Positions 33,957 through 44,652 of a stretch of DNA of 64,000 nt are shown here, in pieces (within the stretch, counting starts at the first letter, position 1; every line of letters starts with the position of its first letter). Made by a program: the position numbers and the translations under genes. Source of the stretch: Oreohelix idahoensis (lineage: Eukaryota > Mollusca > Gastropoda > Stylommatophora > Oreohelicidae); assembly GCA_024509875.1 (NCBI GenBank), contig JAMPIV010021269.1, positions 1 to 64,000 on the forward strand, given 5' to 3'. Below the pieces are notes generated by a model. The model was not told where the DNA came from, searched no databases, and saw only the letters and a list, made by a program, of their open reading frames with translations.

Positions 33957-35091
33957 CTGGGTTTGACCTCGCAGAATTTGAGAAGTCAACAGACTACCGA
34001 TACCAGACCGTTTCCTGTGGCTGATACGACACACTTGCAGTATTAGTTTGCTCTTTGTCAACACTTTTTTCACGTGACCTGTCAAGTGAATGCAGTATGT
34101 AGGTCAGCGTTGTTGACATTTTTACGTTAGACATTACAGAGTTTCACAGAACAGTTGGATCAATTCTTGTCAATATTAACAGGAAGACAGTATTTTTGAA
34201 CTAAGAAGTCCTATTTTCATCGATGGCTCTTTTTGTTTTCTATATATGAACTGTGTAATACATCAGTTTAAAAATTTAAATATTGATTAAAGTGGCAGTT
34301 TATTTTCATTAGTGAGTAGAAAACTGTGCCATTTATGTGATACTGTGCCTCTCTTTCACAACACATTACACACATGATATATATATCTATGATATGTTAC
34401 ATGTTATTTGTTTGTAGTGTGTATTAGTTTATATGTCAGCGGGTTGTGTTTAGGTTGGGCGGTGTCTCTCAACAGAATATCCCACGTGATAGAGGGTCCG
34501 TTGTGAGCGTTTTCTGTAGGTGCAATTTCCTTAATTGGAAATTTGCTTGCAACAACTAGTTGCTATTTGTGTTAGCTGTGACGACCTGTACCCATCATTG
34601 TTTTTGTAACATTTTTCTGTTCTTTAGTTTTGTTCGATTTCTTTGTATTTGTAGGTCTCCCCTTTCCTTTTATTTAGTTGTATACATAATTTATATTCAT
34701 ATACTGTGACGTCATTTGTGTTGTTATTCCTTGCAGATTCAGTGATTATTTTCATTGATTTCCCTATTTGATTTATTTGATTTCTGCAAACGTTTTCGTA
34801 TTGTCAGTCTTATTTGTACTTTATGTATGCTGTTGGTTGACATATGTTATATAGGTATATTTTATAAGACACTATTGCTTGTGCACTGCACTTGGATTAT
34901 GGTATAAACCAGTACTTGATTATTATTACTGTTATAAAAGGCAGTATACAAGACCTTATTAAGGCTTGTGACCCACAGAGGTTGGGATAGTGTGCTGGTT
35001 AATCAAGTTATTAAGAACTTGGGGCTACATTACTTTGAAATATATATAGTATTATTATTGTTTCAAGTAATTAGTATTATTGTTAGACATC
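33957..35091 (+). other. 5' leader of copy B
   Basis: About 1.1 kb of AT-rich, non-coding sequence between primer site and gag ATG. It includes the hairpin at 34522-34546 and a block around 34452-34520 (GGTTGGGCGGTG...GGGTCC) with weak similarity to the copy A leader on its sense strand. Confidence 0.65.
34522..34546 (+). promoter_or_regulatory. Conserved hairpin in the leader of copy B
   Basis: GCAATTTCC pairs with GGAAATTTGC with a single bulged T, around the loop TTAATT. It is the counterpart of 15195-15221 in copy A. CTGTAGGT precedes both. Kept structure with a changed stem suggests selection at the RNA level. Confidence 0.5.
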
Positions 35092-35791
35092 ATGTCTACA
35101 TTAGAATACGTCATTTCACAAGGGAAATCCCTTGATAAGACTGGTATGGAATTAGAACAATTTGCAGTTGCTCAATATGACAAAGCATTAGCTGCAGAGG
35201 AGAGAAAGCTTCAAATAGAAGAAAAAAATTAGACAGAGAAGCTACTGCTGCTGCTGAACTAAAGAAATTGCAGATACAGACTGAGGAAAAAAGATTCCAG
35301 ATGGAAATGGAAAAAGAAAAAAGAAAAGATGAAGCAGAAGAGAGAAAAGCTGCCGCAGAACAAAAAAGATTAGACAGAGAAGCTGAAGAAAAAAAAGCAA
35401 TAAGAGAACATGAATTTGAGTTAGAGAAATTAAGATTGACAATTATGAGTAATGTTAATCAGGCTTCTAGTGGTAATGGTAAACCTTCTACTTACAAGGT
35501 TAAGGTTCCACCGTTCAATCAGTCCAGTGACGATATTACATTCTGGCTGGATAGATTTGAACGTTCTTGTCGTAATCATAATGTGGATAAATCACAATAT
35601 GCTAACCAATTAGCAGAAAACTTGAAAGGTGAATCTCTGACTAGATTATGCCTTGTAGGAGAAGCAGATAAGGATAATTATGATGTCATTAGGGCGGCTT
35701 TGATAAAAAAAATACCAGCTAAGTGAGGAAGGCTATCGCCTTTTGTTTAAGACGATGGTGCCTGAGACAGGTGTAGAATTCTCAGAATTCA
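35092..35791 (+). pseudogene. N-terminal Gag of copy B, broken by frameshifts
   Basis: The ATG at 35092 gives MSTLEYVISQGKSLDKTG, matching the copy A Gag start. The frame stops at TAG 35230-35232 right after an A7 run. The coding continues in another frame (coiled-coil region, capsid-like part with SDDITFWLDRFERSC) up to 35726. A second break follows an A8 run near 35706, and a third an A7 run near 35843. All three lie in A homopolymers, so they may be true decay or base-calling errors. Compared with copy A the coiled coil is shorter. Confidence 0.88.
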
Positions 35792-38700
35792 TTGCAAAGG
35801 CACGTCTCACAGTTGATCGTTGGATTGAGCTTGCCAAAACAGAAAAAAACGTATGAAGGACTTATGGATTTGTTGCTCAGAGATAAGATTATGTCATGTG
35901 TTAACAAACCATTCCTTGAATTTATACATGAGCGTAAACCCAAATCACCGAAGGAAATGGAAGAATATTGTTCCCAATATGTCACTGCACACCCCGACGT
36001 GACTTTTGGCAACACTAAGATTAAGGAGAGTATGCCAGTTGCTTCAGCAACACCATACAATCCCAATTATTCACACAGATTTCAGGGACCTCAAAACAGA
36101 TTTGATAAAAAAGGTAACCATAATAGTTATCAAAACCAAGGTAACCAATCATTTCAGGGTTCTTCGTCGAAGAACTGGAGACGAGCTGATAGCTCTCGAC
36201 ACAGGGGTGGTCACAATTATAGGAATTTCCGTAGAGGAAGTAATTATAGAAACTATCTGAGTTATCCGACGTGGAGTCAACAAGATCACAATTACAGAGA
36301 TACTCATTATAATGAATATGATAATGGTAACCAAGAGAACTATGACTCAAACCCAAATAGGGGTTACAATAGAGGTAACAATAACTACAGAGGTAATAAT
36401 AACCGAGGTAGATCTCAAAACAAAAGACATAAACCACAATTTCAGGCAAACTCTGCACAACAAGAGTCCCATGAAGCCTATAAACAGAGTAAACACAATA
36501 ATGACGCTAATAATATGGCATGTTCCGCTTTTGATTTTGGGAGAGCATCTCAGTGCCCCCAATGCAAAACATTATTTGAGCCAACCACAGTGTCTACTTT
36601 AAGCTGCGGCCATCCTCTTCCTGCTCTTCCTGCATCAGTCGCGCATGATGGAAGAGGTTCTCTTGTCCTACATAAGGGTTTAGTACATAACAATCCAGTC
36701 TCCGTTCTATTTGATTCTGGATGCACCACAATTGGTGTTAGGCAGTCACTCGTAGATCCTTCCCGTGCCACTGGACAAGTAGTCAAATGTATAACATTTG
36801 GCGGCACATTAGAGAAATACTCTACTGCTATCATTAGGATTGCTACTCCTTTCTTTACAGGAGATGTACACACATGTCTTCTTCCGAATCCGATCGCCGA
36901 CCTTATCATCGGTCGCATTCATGGAGTCAAAGAATGCACTCCGCAACAAATTTCCGCGTGGGAAAAGCAAAACATGCAGATTGCTAACGCTGTAGTCACT
37001 AGAGCTCAGGCTCTTAATATGCCTCAAACTTCATCTACTGAAGATAATGAAGAGCATAGCCTAGATGATCCCTTGGTAATTTCTCGTGACTCGTTTATAA
37101 AACAGCAAGAAGATGATCCCACTCTGAAGAAATTTTTCATTCTTGCAACGAAAGGTGATCCGAATAAAGACACAAGTCGTAAATCGTGGATTACAAAGAA
37201 GAATGGCGTACTTGTACGTTCGGTTAAAGACTCCATTACGTCAAGTCATTCTCAAATCCTTTTTCCCAAGAATTTGAGAGTTAAAATTTTGCAGCACGCT
37301 CACGACTCTCAGTGTGCTGGACACATGGGTTTTTCCCGTACTAAGTCAAAAGTTCTTGCGGCTGTCTTTTGGCCATTGGTAAACAAGGACATACGGATTT
37401 ATTGTCGATCTTGTAAAGTATGTCAGGAAGTTAAATCCAAAGGTCCACGCCATGCTGCACACATTCAGGCGGCAGACATTCCTATTCGGCCGTTTCAAAA
37501 AATGGCCATAGACATTATTGGTCCATTTAAGATCAAGTCTGCCAGAGGACATCAGTTTATCTTGACGTGTGTTGATATGTGCACACGTTGGCCAGAGGCT
37601 ATTCCTCTGAAGAGCATTACTACTGCTGATATTGCAGATGCTCTTTGGCTTATATTTTCTCGTCTGGGTTTCCCCGGAGAGATATTATCAGACCATGGCA
37701 CCCAACTAATATCAGATACCATGTCTCAAGTAATGTCTACGCTGCAGATAGATAGATCTTTAAGTAGTATCTACCATCCAATGTCTAATGGTATGGTCGA
37801 ACGCCTTAATAGAACACTTAAAAACTTACTAGGGAAGATAACTGAGGATCATCCTCAAGACTGGGACAGAGTTTTACCTGCGGCCCTCTTCGCTTACAGA
37901 GAGGTCCCCAATGAACATACAGGATTTTCTCCCTTTGAATTTGTCTTTGGCGCGCGTCCGCGCGGCCCTATGTCGTTGCTTCATGATCTCATAACAGCTG
38001 ACAATATTGACGATGACACAAAGTCATCCTACGAATATGTCATCGCGTTGAGACAAAAGATTATCGAAGCATACAAATTAGCAACTTCTTCTTCTGAATT
38101 TGCGAAACAGAAGGCAAGGCAATTTGCCAATAAGAAGAGATGCTTACGACAACTTTGTCCTGGTGACAAAGCATTTGTATTACTACCTTGTAGGGAAAAC
38201 AGACTACTTATTTCTTGGAAAGGTCCGTACGATATAATATCGAAAATTTCCGATGTCGACTATATTGTCAATATTGATGGGAAGCATAAAACCTTCCACA
38301 TCAATATGCTTACGGAATTCCATGAACGTCCGGATTATTTGCAACCCATTTTCCAAGCAACGGACAATTCTCCAGTACAACATGGTCATTACTCATCACT
38401 GTCCGTGATACAGGATGAGGAAACGAGTTTTTCAGATGTAAATCTTCCTCTTCCAATGATCCCACTTCATTCTACTGAATCATGGAAGAACGTTACTGTC
38501 TCTCCTGATTTGTCTCTAGGTGAACAGCGACAAGTTTCAACTATGTTGCAAACATTTCAGGATGTACTTACTGACATCCCTGGACAAACTCATGTCATTG
38601 AACATGACATTGTTCTAACTGACCATACTCCTATTAGGGTTAGACCTTATCCTATCCCTATACATTTTCAAGCACAGGTCGAGAAAGAGTTGGATGAGAT

Positions 38701-38869
38701 GATAGATTTGAAAATAATCGAACCATCCACCTCTGCATATTCTTCGCCGATGGTTATTGTTCGGAAAAAAGACAATAACATACGTCTTTGCGTTGACTAT
38801 CGCAAATTGAATCAAGTAACGAAGTTCGATGCTGAACATATGCCTTTACTGGAAGAGCTACTTACTTAA
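35792..38869 (+). CDS. Gag C-terminus, protease, integrase and RT N-terminus in one frame (copy B)
   Basis: 1025 residues; native sequence starts at about KTYEGLMDLL (residue 19). Residues ~100-220 are Arg/Asn/Gly/Tyr-rich and likely bind RNA. CPQC is at 255-258 and CGH at 272-274. Protease has DSG at 308-310 (VLFDSGCTT) and DLIIGRIHG near 370. Integrase has the HHCC domain (H504, H512, C541, C544) and the catalytic D574, D634 and E670 (35 residues between the last two), then ISWKGPYDII near 810. RT begins after ~945 with the IEPSTSAYSSPMVIVRKKDN segment and VDYRKLN. The frame is ended by TAA 38867-38869 within the RT, where copy A has an arginine codon. Confidence 0.95.
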   Translation: MQRHVSQLIVGLSLPKQKKTYEGLMDLLLRDKIMSCVNKPFLEFIHERKPKSPKEMEEYCSQYVTAHPDVTFGNTKIKESMPVASATPYNPNYSHRFQGPQNRFDKKGNHNSYQNQGNQSFQGSSSKNWRRADSSRHRGGHNYRNFRRGSNYRNYLSYPTWSQQDHNYRDTHYNEYDNGNQENYDSNPNRGYNRGNNNYRGNNNRGRSQNKRHKPQFQANSAQQESHEAYKQSKHNNDANNMACSAFDFGRASQCPQCKTLFEPTTVSTLSCGHPLPALPASVAHDGRGSLVLHKGLVHNNPVSVLFDSGCTTIGVRQSLVDPSRATGQVVKCITFGGTLEKYSTAIIRIATPFFTGDVHTCLLPNPIADLIIGRIHGVKECTPQQISAWEKQNMQIANAVVTRAQALNMPQTSSTEDNEEHSLDDPLVISRDSFIKQQEDDPTLKKFFILATKGDPNKDTSRKSWITKKNGVLVRSVKDSITSSHSQILFPKNLRVKILQHAHDSQCAGHMGFSRTKSKVLAAVFWPLVNKDIRIYCRSCKVCQEVKSKGPRHAAHIQAADIPIRPFQKMAIDIIGPFKIKSARGHQFILTCVDMCTRWPEAIPLKSITTADIADALWLIFSRLGFPGEILSDHGTQLISDTMSQVMSTLQIDRSLSSIYHPMSNGMVERLNRTLKNLLGKITEDHPQDWDRVLPAALFAYREVPNEHTGFSPFEFVFGARPRGPMSLLHDLITADNIDDDTKSSYEYVIALRQKIIEAYKLATSSSEFAKQKARQFANKKRCLRQLCPGDKAFVLLPCRENRLLISWKGPYDIISKISDVDYIVNIDGKHKTFHINMLTEFHERPDYLQPIFQATDNSPVQHGHYSSLSVIQDEETSFSDVNLPLPMIPLHSTESWKNVTVSPDLSLGEQRQVSTMLQTFQDVLTDIPGQTHVIEHDIVLTDHTPIRVRPYPIPIHFQAQVEKELDEMIDLKIIEPSTSAYSSPMVIVRKKDNNIRLCVDYRKLNQVTKFDAEHMPLLEELLT

Positions 38870-39895
38870 CTCTCCAAATCTCATTTTTTCACTAAACTTG
38901 ATTTGTCTAAAGGATATTGGCAAGTTCCTTTATCTGAACGCGCCAAACCTCTCACGGCTTTTTCAACACCTAGATGTTTGTTCCAATGGAATTTTATGCC
39001 TTTCGGTCTTATGAACGCACCAGTTACATTCGTACGCATGATGCGCCGAATCCTATCTTATCGGTCAGATGTCATTGCATATCTAGACGACATCTGTCTT
39101 TTCAGCGATACTTGGGAAGATCACTATTCAGGGTTAGATGAATTGCTGTCTACTTTGCGCGAGCACAACCTGACAGCGAAACCCTCTAAAGCCTATATTG
39201 GTTTTAGCGAAATTTCTTTCCTAGGCCACCGAGTTGGTCATGGTTTCCTAAAGACAGAGGACCATAATACTAGTAAGATACTTAACATCTCTATCCCTAA
39301 GACTAAAAAACAGGTGAGAAGTCTGTTAGGTCTTATTCAATTTTATGGCAGATTCATTCAGAATCTATCCTCTATCATGGCACCTCTTTCTACACTTTTA
39401 AAGAAAGGTTCGCCTAATATAGTCCACTGGTCTCAGGAATGCCAATGCTCTTTGGATAAGATTAAAACATTGTTTTCAACACCTCCTATTTTAGTGTTAC
39501 CTACTAAAGATAAGACATTTGTTCTTCGTAGTGACGCTTCATCCACTGGGATTGGAGCGGCACTAATGCAAGAGTACTCTGGAACTCTGCATCCTGTAAT
39601 GTATATTTCCAGAAAACTTAATGCGGCAGAAAGGAATTATTCGGTTTTAGACCGTGAGCTATTAGCTATGGTTTGGTCAATTCTCAAACTACAAAGATTC
39701 ATTCTAGGCGCACATTTCATAGTAGAAACCGACCAAAAAGCTCTTACTGCTATACAGAGTAAGAATTTGAAGAGCTCGAGGTCTACTCGATATGCAATTG
39801 CTCTTCAACCTTTTCATTTCTCTGTGCGAGCTATTCGTGGATCAGATAATGTGATGGCAGACATTCTGTCAAGATGCCCACATGATTCCACATAA
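38870..39895 (+). pseudogene. RT palm to RNase H of copy B, after a nonsense codon
   Basis: Same reading frame as the preceding 1025-residue part, separated only by the TAA at 38867-38869. It carries FTKLDLSKGYWQVP, FMPFGLMNAPVTF, the catalytic YLDD, SLLGLIQFYGRF, then RNase H (LRSDASSTGIGAAL, RELLAMVW, TDQKAL, NVMADILSR). The first methionine (38903) lies inside the palm domain and is not a start. The protein ends after RNase H, confirming that no integrase follows. Confidence 0.93.
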
Positions 39896-40374
39896 CTATT
39901 AGGTCTTAGACTTCTTGATATGTCTAGGTCTATAATAGTTCCTTTCTATATCAAGATAGATACACATTTGTAATTTAATAATATAATGATTGTATCACTA
40001 CTTAGCAGTTCATTGATGTTTATTCACCGCTGTGCTTTGATGATTTTTCTTCATAAATCTTAAATTTAAGATATCTAATACGAAATTATGGTATAAAATT
40101 TTTTATGCATTGTATAATTGCCATAATTGTATTATACGTGGATCACACCTTCCTGGAAACATTTATTCGTAGAGAAACAATTTCTCTCAGATTATGGGAT
40201 ATATTCTCACCAGTCGCTTCATAAGTCGACTTAGCCTCATATTAGGCGTTATAATTATTCCTGATATTTTCATCTGCGCATTACCCATGCGTTGTGAGCC
40301 TATTGTACGTTGCTTCTAGATGTATTTCCAAAAAAAAAATGTTCTATTTTTTTCCCCGGGAGGTGTGGTAAGAC
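39896..40374 (+). other. 3' untranslated region and polypurine-tract-like site of copy B
   Basis: 479 AT-rich bases, ending in CCCGGGAGGTGTGGTAAGAC directly before the LTR. Nearly the same sequence is found at 585-1067 in copy 0. No envelope or other frame is present. Confidence 0.7.
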
Positions 40375-41894
40375 TGTTACGTGCAGTCTTTGATATCTTG
40401 CAATATAATACATTTGTATGCTTGTTATGTTCGCAAATATTTTGTAAACAAAATAGATACATTTAGTGCTTAAGGAAAAGTCATTATTGAGTTACTTCCC
40501 TTGAAAGGAGTGTCGTCACTTTCGATCGAACTCCGCGGATGAATCCAGTTTTACTGTGATTTATTCTTTGTTTGGGTAGAAATAGATTGTTCTTGCTTCA
40601 GAATATCTATGGCCTGAATTTATGTGTATTGTTTGTCTGGGTAGGACGAGTCTGTCTTATATCTGTATATCTTTACATATCTAAGTCGAACTATATGTTC
40701 TTTTGTCGCTAGAAAGGTCAAAGGGCTGTTCGGCGGATGTGTCGCTTGAGAGGTGTCATTTGGCTTCGCGCTGATGGACGCTGTTGTGTTTCTGTATCGG
40801 CTTGTCGCCGGGAAAAGTGATCTCAATATTTATGGGGAAAGTGATAGTCGTTTAGACTTATCGTGTATGCTTTACCCCAGTGTTTATTCTTATTGCCAAG
40901 GAATGGCAGAATCATGTTTCTGATAATAAGGTAAAGAAAGCACTTCTTATGAACACTTGCTAAGCCATCGTTTTTCGATAAGCAGACGCATTGTACGTCT
41001 GAGAGAATATTTAACTAGATGAAGATGACATTTATTCCTAGCAGCACTATGTTGTATGATGAAGTCAATTGTATCAATGATAGAATCTACAAAGCCATAA
41101 GGACATTTAATGAATGACCAGCTTTGATACAGCTGTCTAGTTTGTATCAAAAAAAGAAAGTGAGTGACAGCTCACGAGAGAAGCCATCTTGTATACACAT
41201 ATTTGGTGACTATCAAGAAGAGAAAAGGGATGCCCCGTACTATCGCTTGATGAGTCCAGAGATCACTGCTACAGAATGAGAACCCATTATTAGCGGTTCA
41301 ATATTATTATATGAAAATATGTGCTGAATTTTACTTAAAGGAACCTTCGCTAGACGAGGTTAGGTCTAGGAGCCATCTTGAATGTTACTTATAAACTGAC
41401 GTGCTCTGTCAGTGAAGTCAGATGATATATATGTATGGGCAATACTGAGTGCTTGTCTACTGACAGTCCATTATGCTATTATTCAACATGAGTGCACATG
41501 TATCATTGCAAGACCATTTATCTACTGTACCATGATGTATTATGCCAACCTATCATCTGTTCCTGTATCCGTGCTGTCGAGTGTGTACGTCCAATTAAAC
41601 TGTAGCAAAAGTACACAGCAGTTGGCGTCGATGACTTCCAGCCATGAATGAGTGAGAAAGGAACATTTATCAACTCTACGAACTCTTTTCATCATTCGCG
41701 TATTACACTCTCACTTCATGTTTACACACCACTGCGTAGGTCGAGTTGACATTCTTGTTCCTAACCACACCCAATCATCCATACTCAAACACTGTGGTCC
41801 TGTAAGCAGTTGATGTCAGCGTGAACAAGGAACAATAACACGTCATATCTTAACACTGATGTTCTATACAACAATGCAACACTAGCATTCAACA
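40375..41894 (+). repeat. 3' LTR of copy B (1520 bp)
   Basis: TGTTACGTGC to CATTCAACA, full-length match to 32421-33940 with about 19 substitutions counted by eye and no length change. Confidence 0.95.
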
Positions 41895-42115
41895 AGTATC
41901 TACATACTGACATCTGTAATGACAATTATCTACATACATACATCTGGTAATGACAATTATCTACATACTGACACCTGGTAATGACAATTATTTTCATACT
42001 GTCATCTGGTAATGACAATTATCTTCGTAATGACATCTGGTAATGACAATTATCTACATTCTCACATCTGGTAATGACAATTATCTAGATACTGATATCT
42101 GTAATGAAACCAAAT
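41895..42115 (+). repeat. Degenerate 30/31-bp repeats, right part
   Basis: Begins with the target duplication AGTAT (41895-41899) and continues the array interrupted at 32420. About seven units resemble GACATCTGGTAATGACAATT ATCTACATACT. The extra G in CTGGTAATGAC makes most units 31 bp, so the acidic frame seen on the left is lost here. Confidence 0.85.
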
Positions 42116-42128
42116 GATTTGTCCCCAG

Positions 42129-42182
42129 GTTGCAACACAATGACCTCTGTGACCCCAGCAAGACATAAACGCAGAAAACAAG
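42129..42182 (+). other. 54-bp exon-like segment 2
   Basis: Preceded by TTTGTCCCCAG and followed by GTTTGTATT. 11 bases, then ATG, 13 codons and one G, giving MTSVTPARHKRRKQ. Same length, phase and splice-site-like borders as 27765-27818. Identity is moderate at DNA level, higher at the pattern T-x-A-R-x-x-R/K-R/K-x-Q. Like segment 1 it stands just right of a tandem array. Confidence 0.4.
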
Positions 42183-43424
42183 GTTTGTATTTGTATGCGC
42201 TATTGTTGTACAAGTGATCTACATAATTAAAAAACTAGTTTTAGTAACAACATTCATGCTTTCTGTTATGTCTGATGTGTTGACTGTGACTGTAGAATGT
42301 GTAAGTGTCAATGTCACGCTTTGTTATTTTAGTGATTGAGGTATACGACTTAGTCATGTACTTCAGTCACTATAAAAACAAAGCGTGATGCTTTAATGAG
42401 TAGGCCTGATCTTTAATGGACAAAGAGGACAATTAAGTAAATGGTTATGGGTATAGAGGACAATGCCAGATAAACATTACATAGATAATAAATAATCCAT
42501 ATTTAAACACTCACTTGAATTAACATACACGCTTACTTAAATAAATAATTATTCCCTTAAATTATCTGACTCACAATTTACTGATACTAATATTTGTTTT
42601 TTAATTCATCCAAACATTCTACACAGTTTTCTATTATTCCATTCTTTCTAAATGTGTGTCAACAAACTGCTACACAACACTAGTAGTGTCACCAACATTA
42701 GCATATGAACTTTGTGTTACAAGACTTTGACACTGTTACAGACATCAATACATGAGCCAAGTGTTATAAGACTTTGACACTGTTTTACAAACATTTAATA
42801 CAAGCTACACAAACAATTCAGCATCGATAAATATCTGTAAAGCTTAAACAAGAACACAATCTTACATTCTGTGACCTAAAATACTACACAACCTAAGTCA
42901 GTCTAGACCTGAACGTTTAACTTCAACACTTGTTATAGAAGATATTCTAATAACGATACAAATCTTCTTGAAGATATTGTGTAAATTAGGGGCAGACAAC
43001 CCAGCAGCTTTTATGATCTAATTTAGCGACACTGGACCGTCTAAAGATCTACCATATCCATATATTTATTTATATCGACAGTTTTCAATGGGAATGCAGA
43101 AAAGGTAATTTTGATCCCGGGAACACCGTGATTTCAAATGCCGGCGGGAGAGATTTGGTCAGAAATGTTCCTAATTCTAGAGCGTTTTTTATTCGTTTCC
43201 CCCGCAGTTTCCTAAAAAATCTACCAAATCATCCATTGTGATCTACGGGTAGATCAAGATCGAATGATTGCCGGCCAAATAGTGTAAATCAATAAAGACT
43301 CTAGAAAATATAATAGTACTCTTAGTGTGAAACCAAATGTAATGTTTCATACTGTCTTCTGTTACAGTTTATCATATATGTATGTGCTTTTAGTTAATTC
43401 TAGTTAAGATACAACATGTATGTA
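42183..43424. other. AT-rich sequence without recognised features
   Basis: No gene, element end or array recognised. A short imperfect duplication, AAGACTTTGACACTGTT, occurs at about 42721-42737 and 42769-42785. A GC-richer patch lies near 43110-43150. Confidence 0.5.
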
Positions 43425-44638
43425 CAAGCAAGCAAAATAGTTAACTCGTAGAACGACACAAAATTTATGTACAAGCAAACAAAATAGTTAACTCGTAGAA
43501 TGACACAAAATTTATGTACAAGCAAACAAAATAGTTAACTGGCAAAAAGACACATAATGTATTGATAAGCAACCAAATAGTTAACTGGCGAAAAGACACA
43601 TAATGTATTGATAAGCAACCAAATAGTTAGCTGGCAAAAAGACACACAATGTATGTACAAGAGAAAAAACGAATTTATTGGCAGAAAGACATAAAATGTA
43701 TTGACAAGCAAACAAAATAGTTAACTGGCAGAAAGACACAAAATGTATGTACAAAAGAACAAAAGAGCTAACAGGCAGAAAGACACTAATTGTATGTACA
43801 ATCAAACAAAAAAGTTAACTGGCAGAAAGACACAAAATGTATGTACAAGCAAACAAAGTGTTAACAGGCAGAAAGACACAAAATGTATGAACAAGAGAAC
43901 AAAAGAGTTACCTGGCAAACAGATACAAAATATAAGTACATGCAAACAAAAGAGTTAACGGACAGAAAGACACAAAATGTATGTACGTGCAAACAAACGA
44001 GATAACAGGCAGAAAGACACAAAATGTACGTACACGAAAACAAAATGGTTAATAGTCAGAAAGGCACAACATGTATGTACAAGCAAACAAAATATTTAAC
44101 TCGCAGAAAGACACAAAAGGCATGTACAAGCAATTAAGGAGTTAACTGGCAGAAAGACACACAATGTATGTACAAGCAAATAAAATAGTTAACTGGCAGA
44201 AAGACAAAAAATGCACGTACACGCAAACAGAATGGTTAACGGTCAGAAAGACACAACATGTATGTACAAGCAAACAAAATAGTTAACTCGCAGAAAGACA
44301 CAAAATGCACGTACAAGCTATCAAAGCGTTAACTGGCAAACTGACAAGCAATGTATGTACAAGCAAATAAAATACTTAACTGGCAGAAAGACACAAAATG
44401 TATGTACGAGCAAATAAAATAGTTAACGGGCTTATAGTTACAAAATGTATGTACAAGAGAACAAAAGAGTTAACGGGCAGAAAGACACAACATGTATGTA
44501 CAAGCAAATAGCATATTTAACAGACAGAAAGACACAAAATGTACGAGTATGTACATGCAAACAAATGAGTTAACTGGCAGAAAGACACACAATGTATGTA
44601 CAAGCAAACAAAAGAGTTAACTGTCAGAAAGACACAGG
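43425..44638 (+). repeat. 47-bp satellite array (about 26 units)
   Basis: Units of 47 bp carrying GACACAAAATGTATGTACAA, GCAAACAAAAGAGTTAACTG and GCAGAAA, e.g. 43731 and 43778. Units vary considerably. LINE E interrupts the array at 44639; a last piece of it reappears at 48490-48530. Since 47 is not divisible by 3, no frame persists. Confidence 0.92.
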
Positions 44639-44652
44639 TGTATGTCACTCAT

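Larger units (their letters stand above)
32421..41894 (+). mobile_element. Gmr1-like Ty3/gypsy element, copy B (complete, 9474 bp)
   Basis: A complete plus-strand element with two 1520-bp LTRs, a 5-bp target duplication, a primer binding site, leader, gag, and a pol in the order protease-integrase-RT-RNase H. By eye the LTRs differ at about 19 of 1520 positions (about 1.2%), so it is older than copy A. Gag is broken by three frameshifts in A-runs and Pol by one nonsense codon. There is no envelope-like frame between RNase H and the 3' LTR. The order was read from one continuous 1025-residue frame spanning Gag end, protease, integrase and start of RT, so it is not an assembly of separate pieces. 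Confidence 0.96.

Noticed and set aside
36021..36458. 145-codon minus-strand frame rich in Tyr and Ser
   Set aside because: Antisense shadow of the Asn/Arg/Tyr-rich Gag region of copy B.
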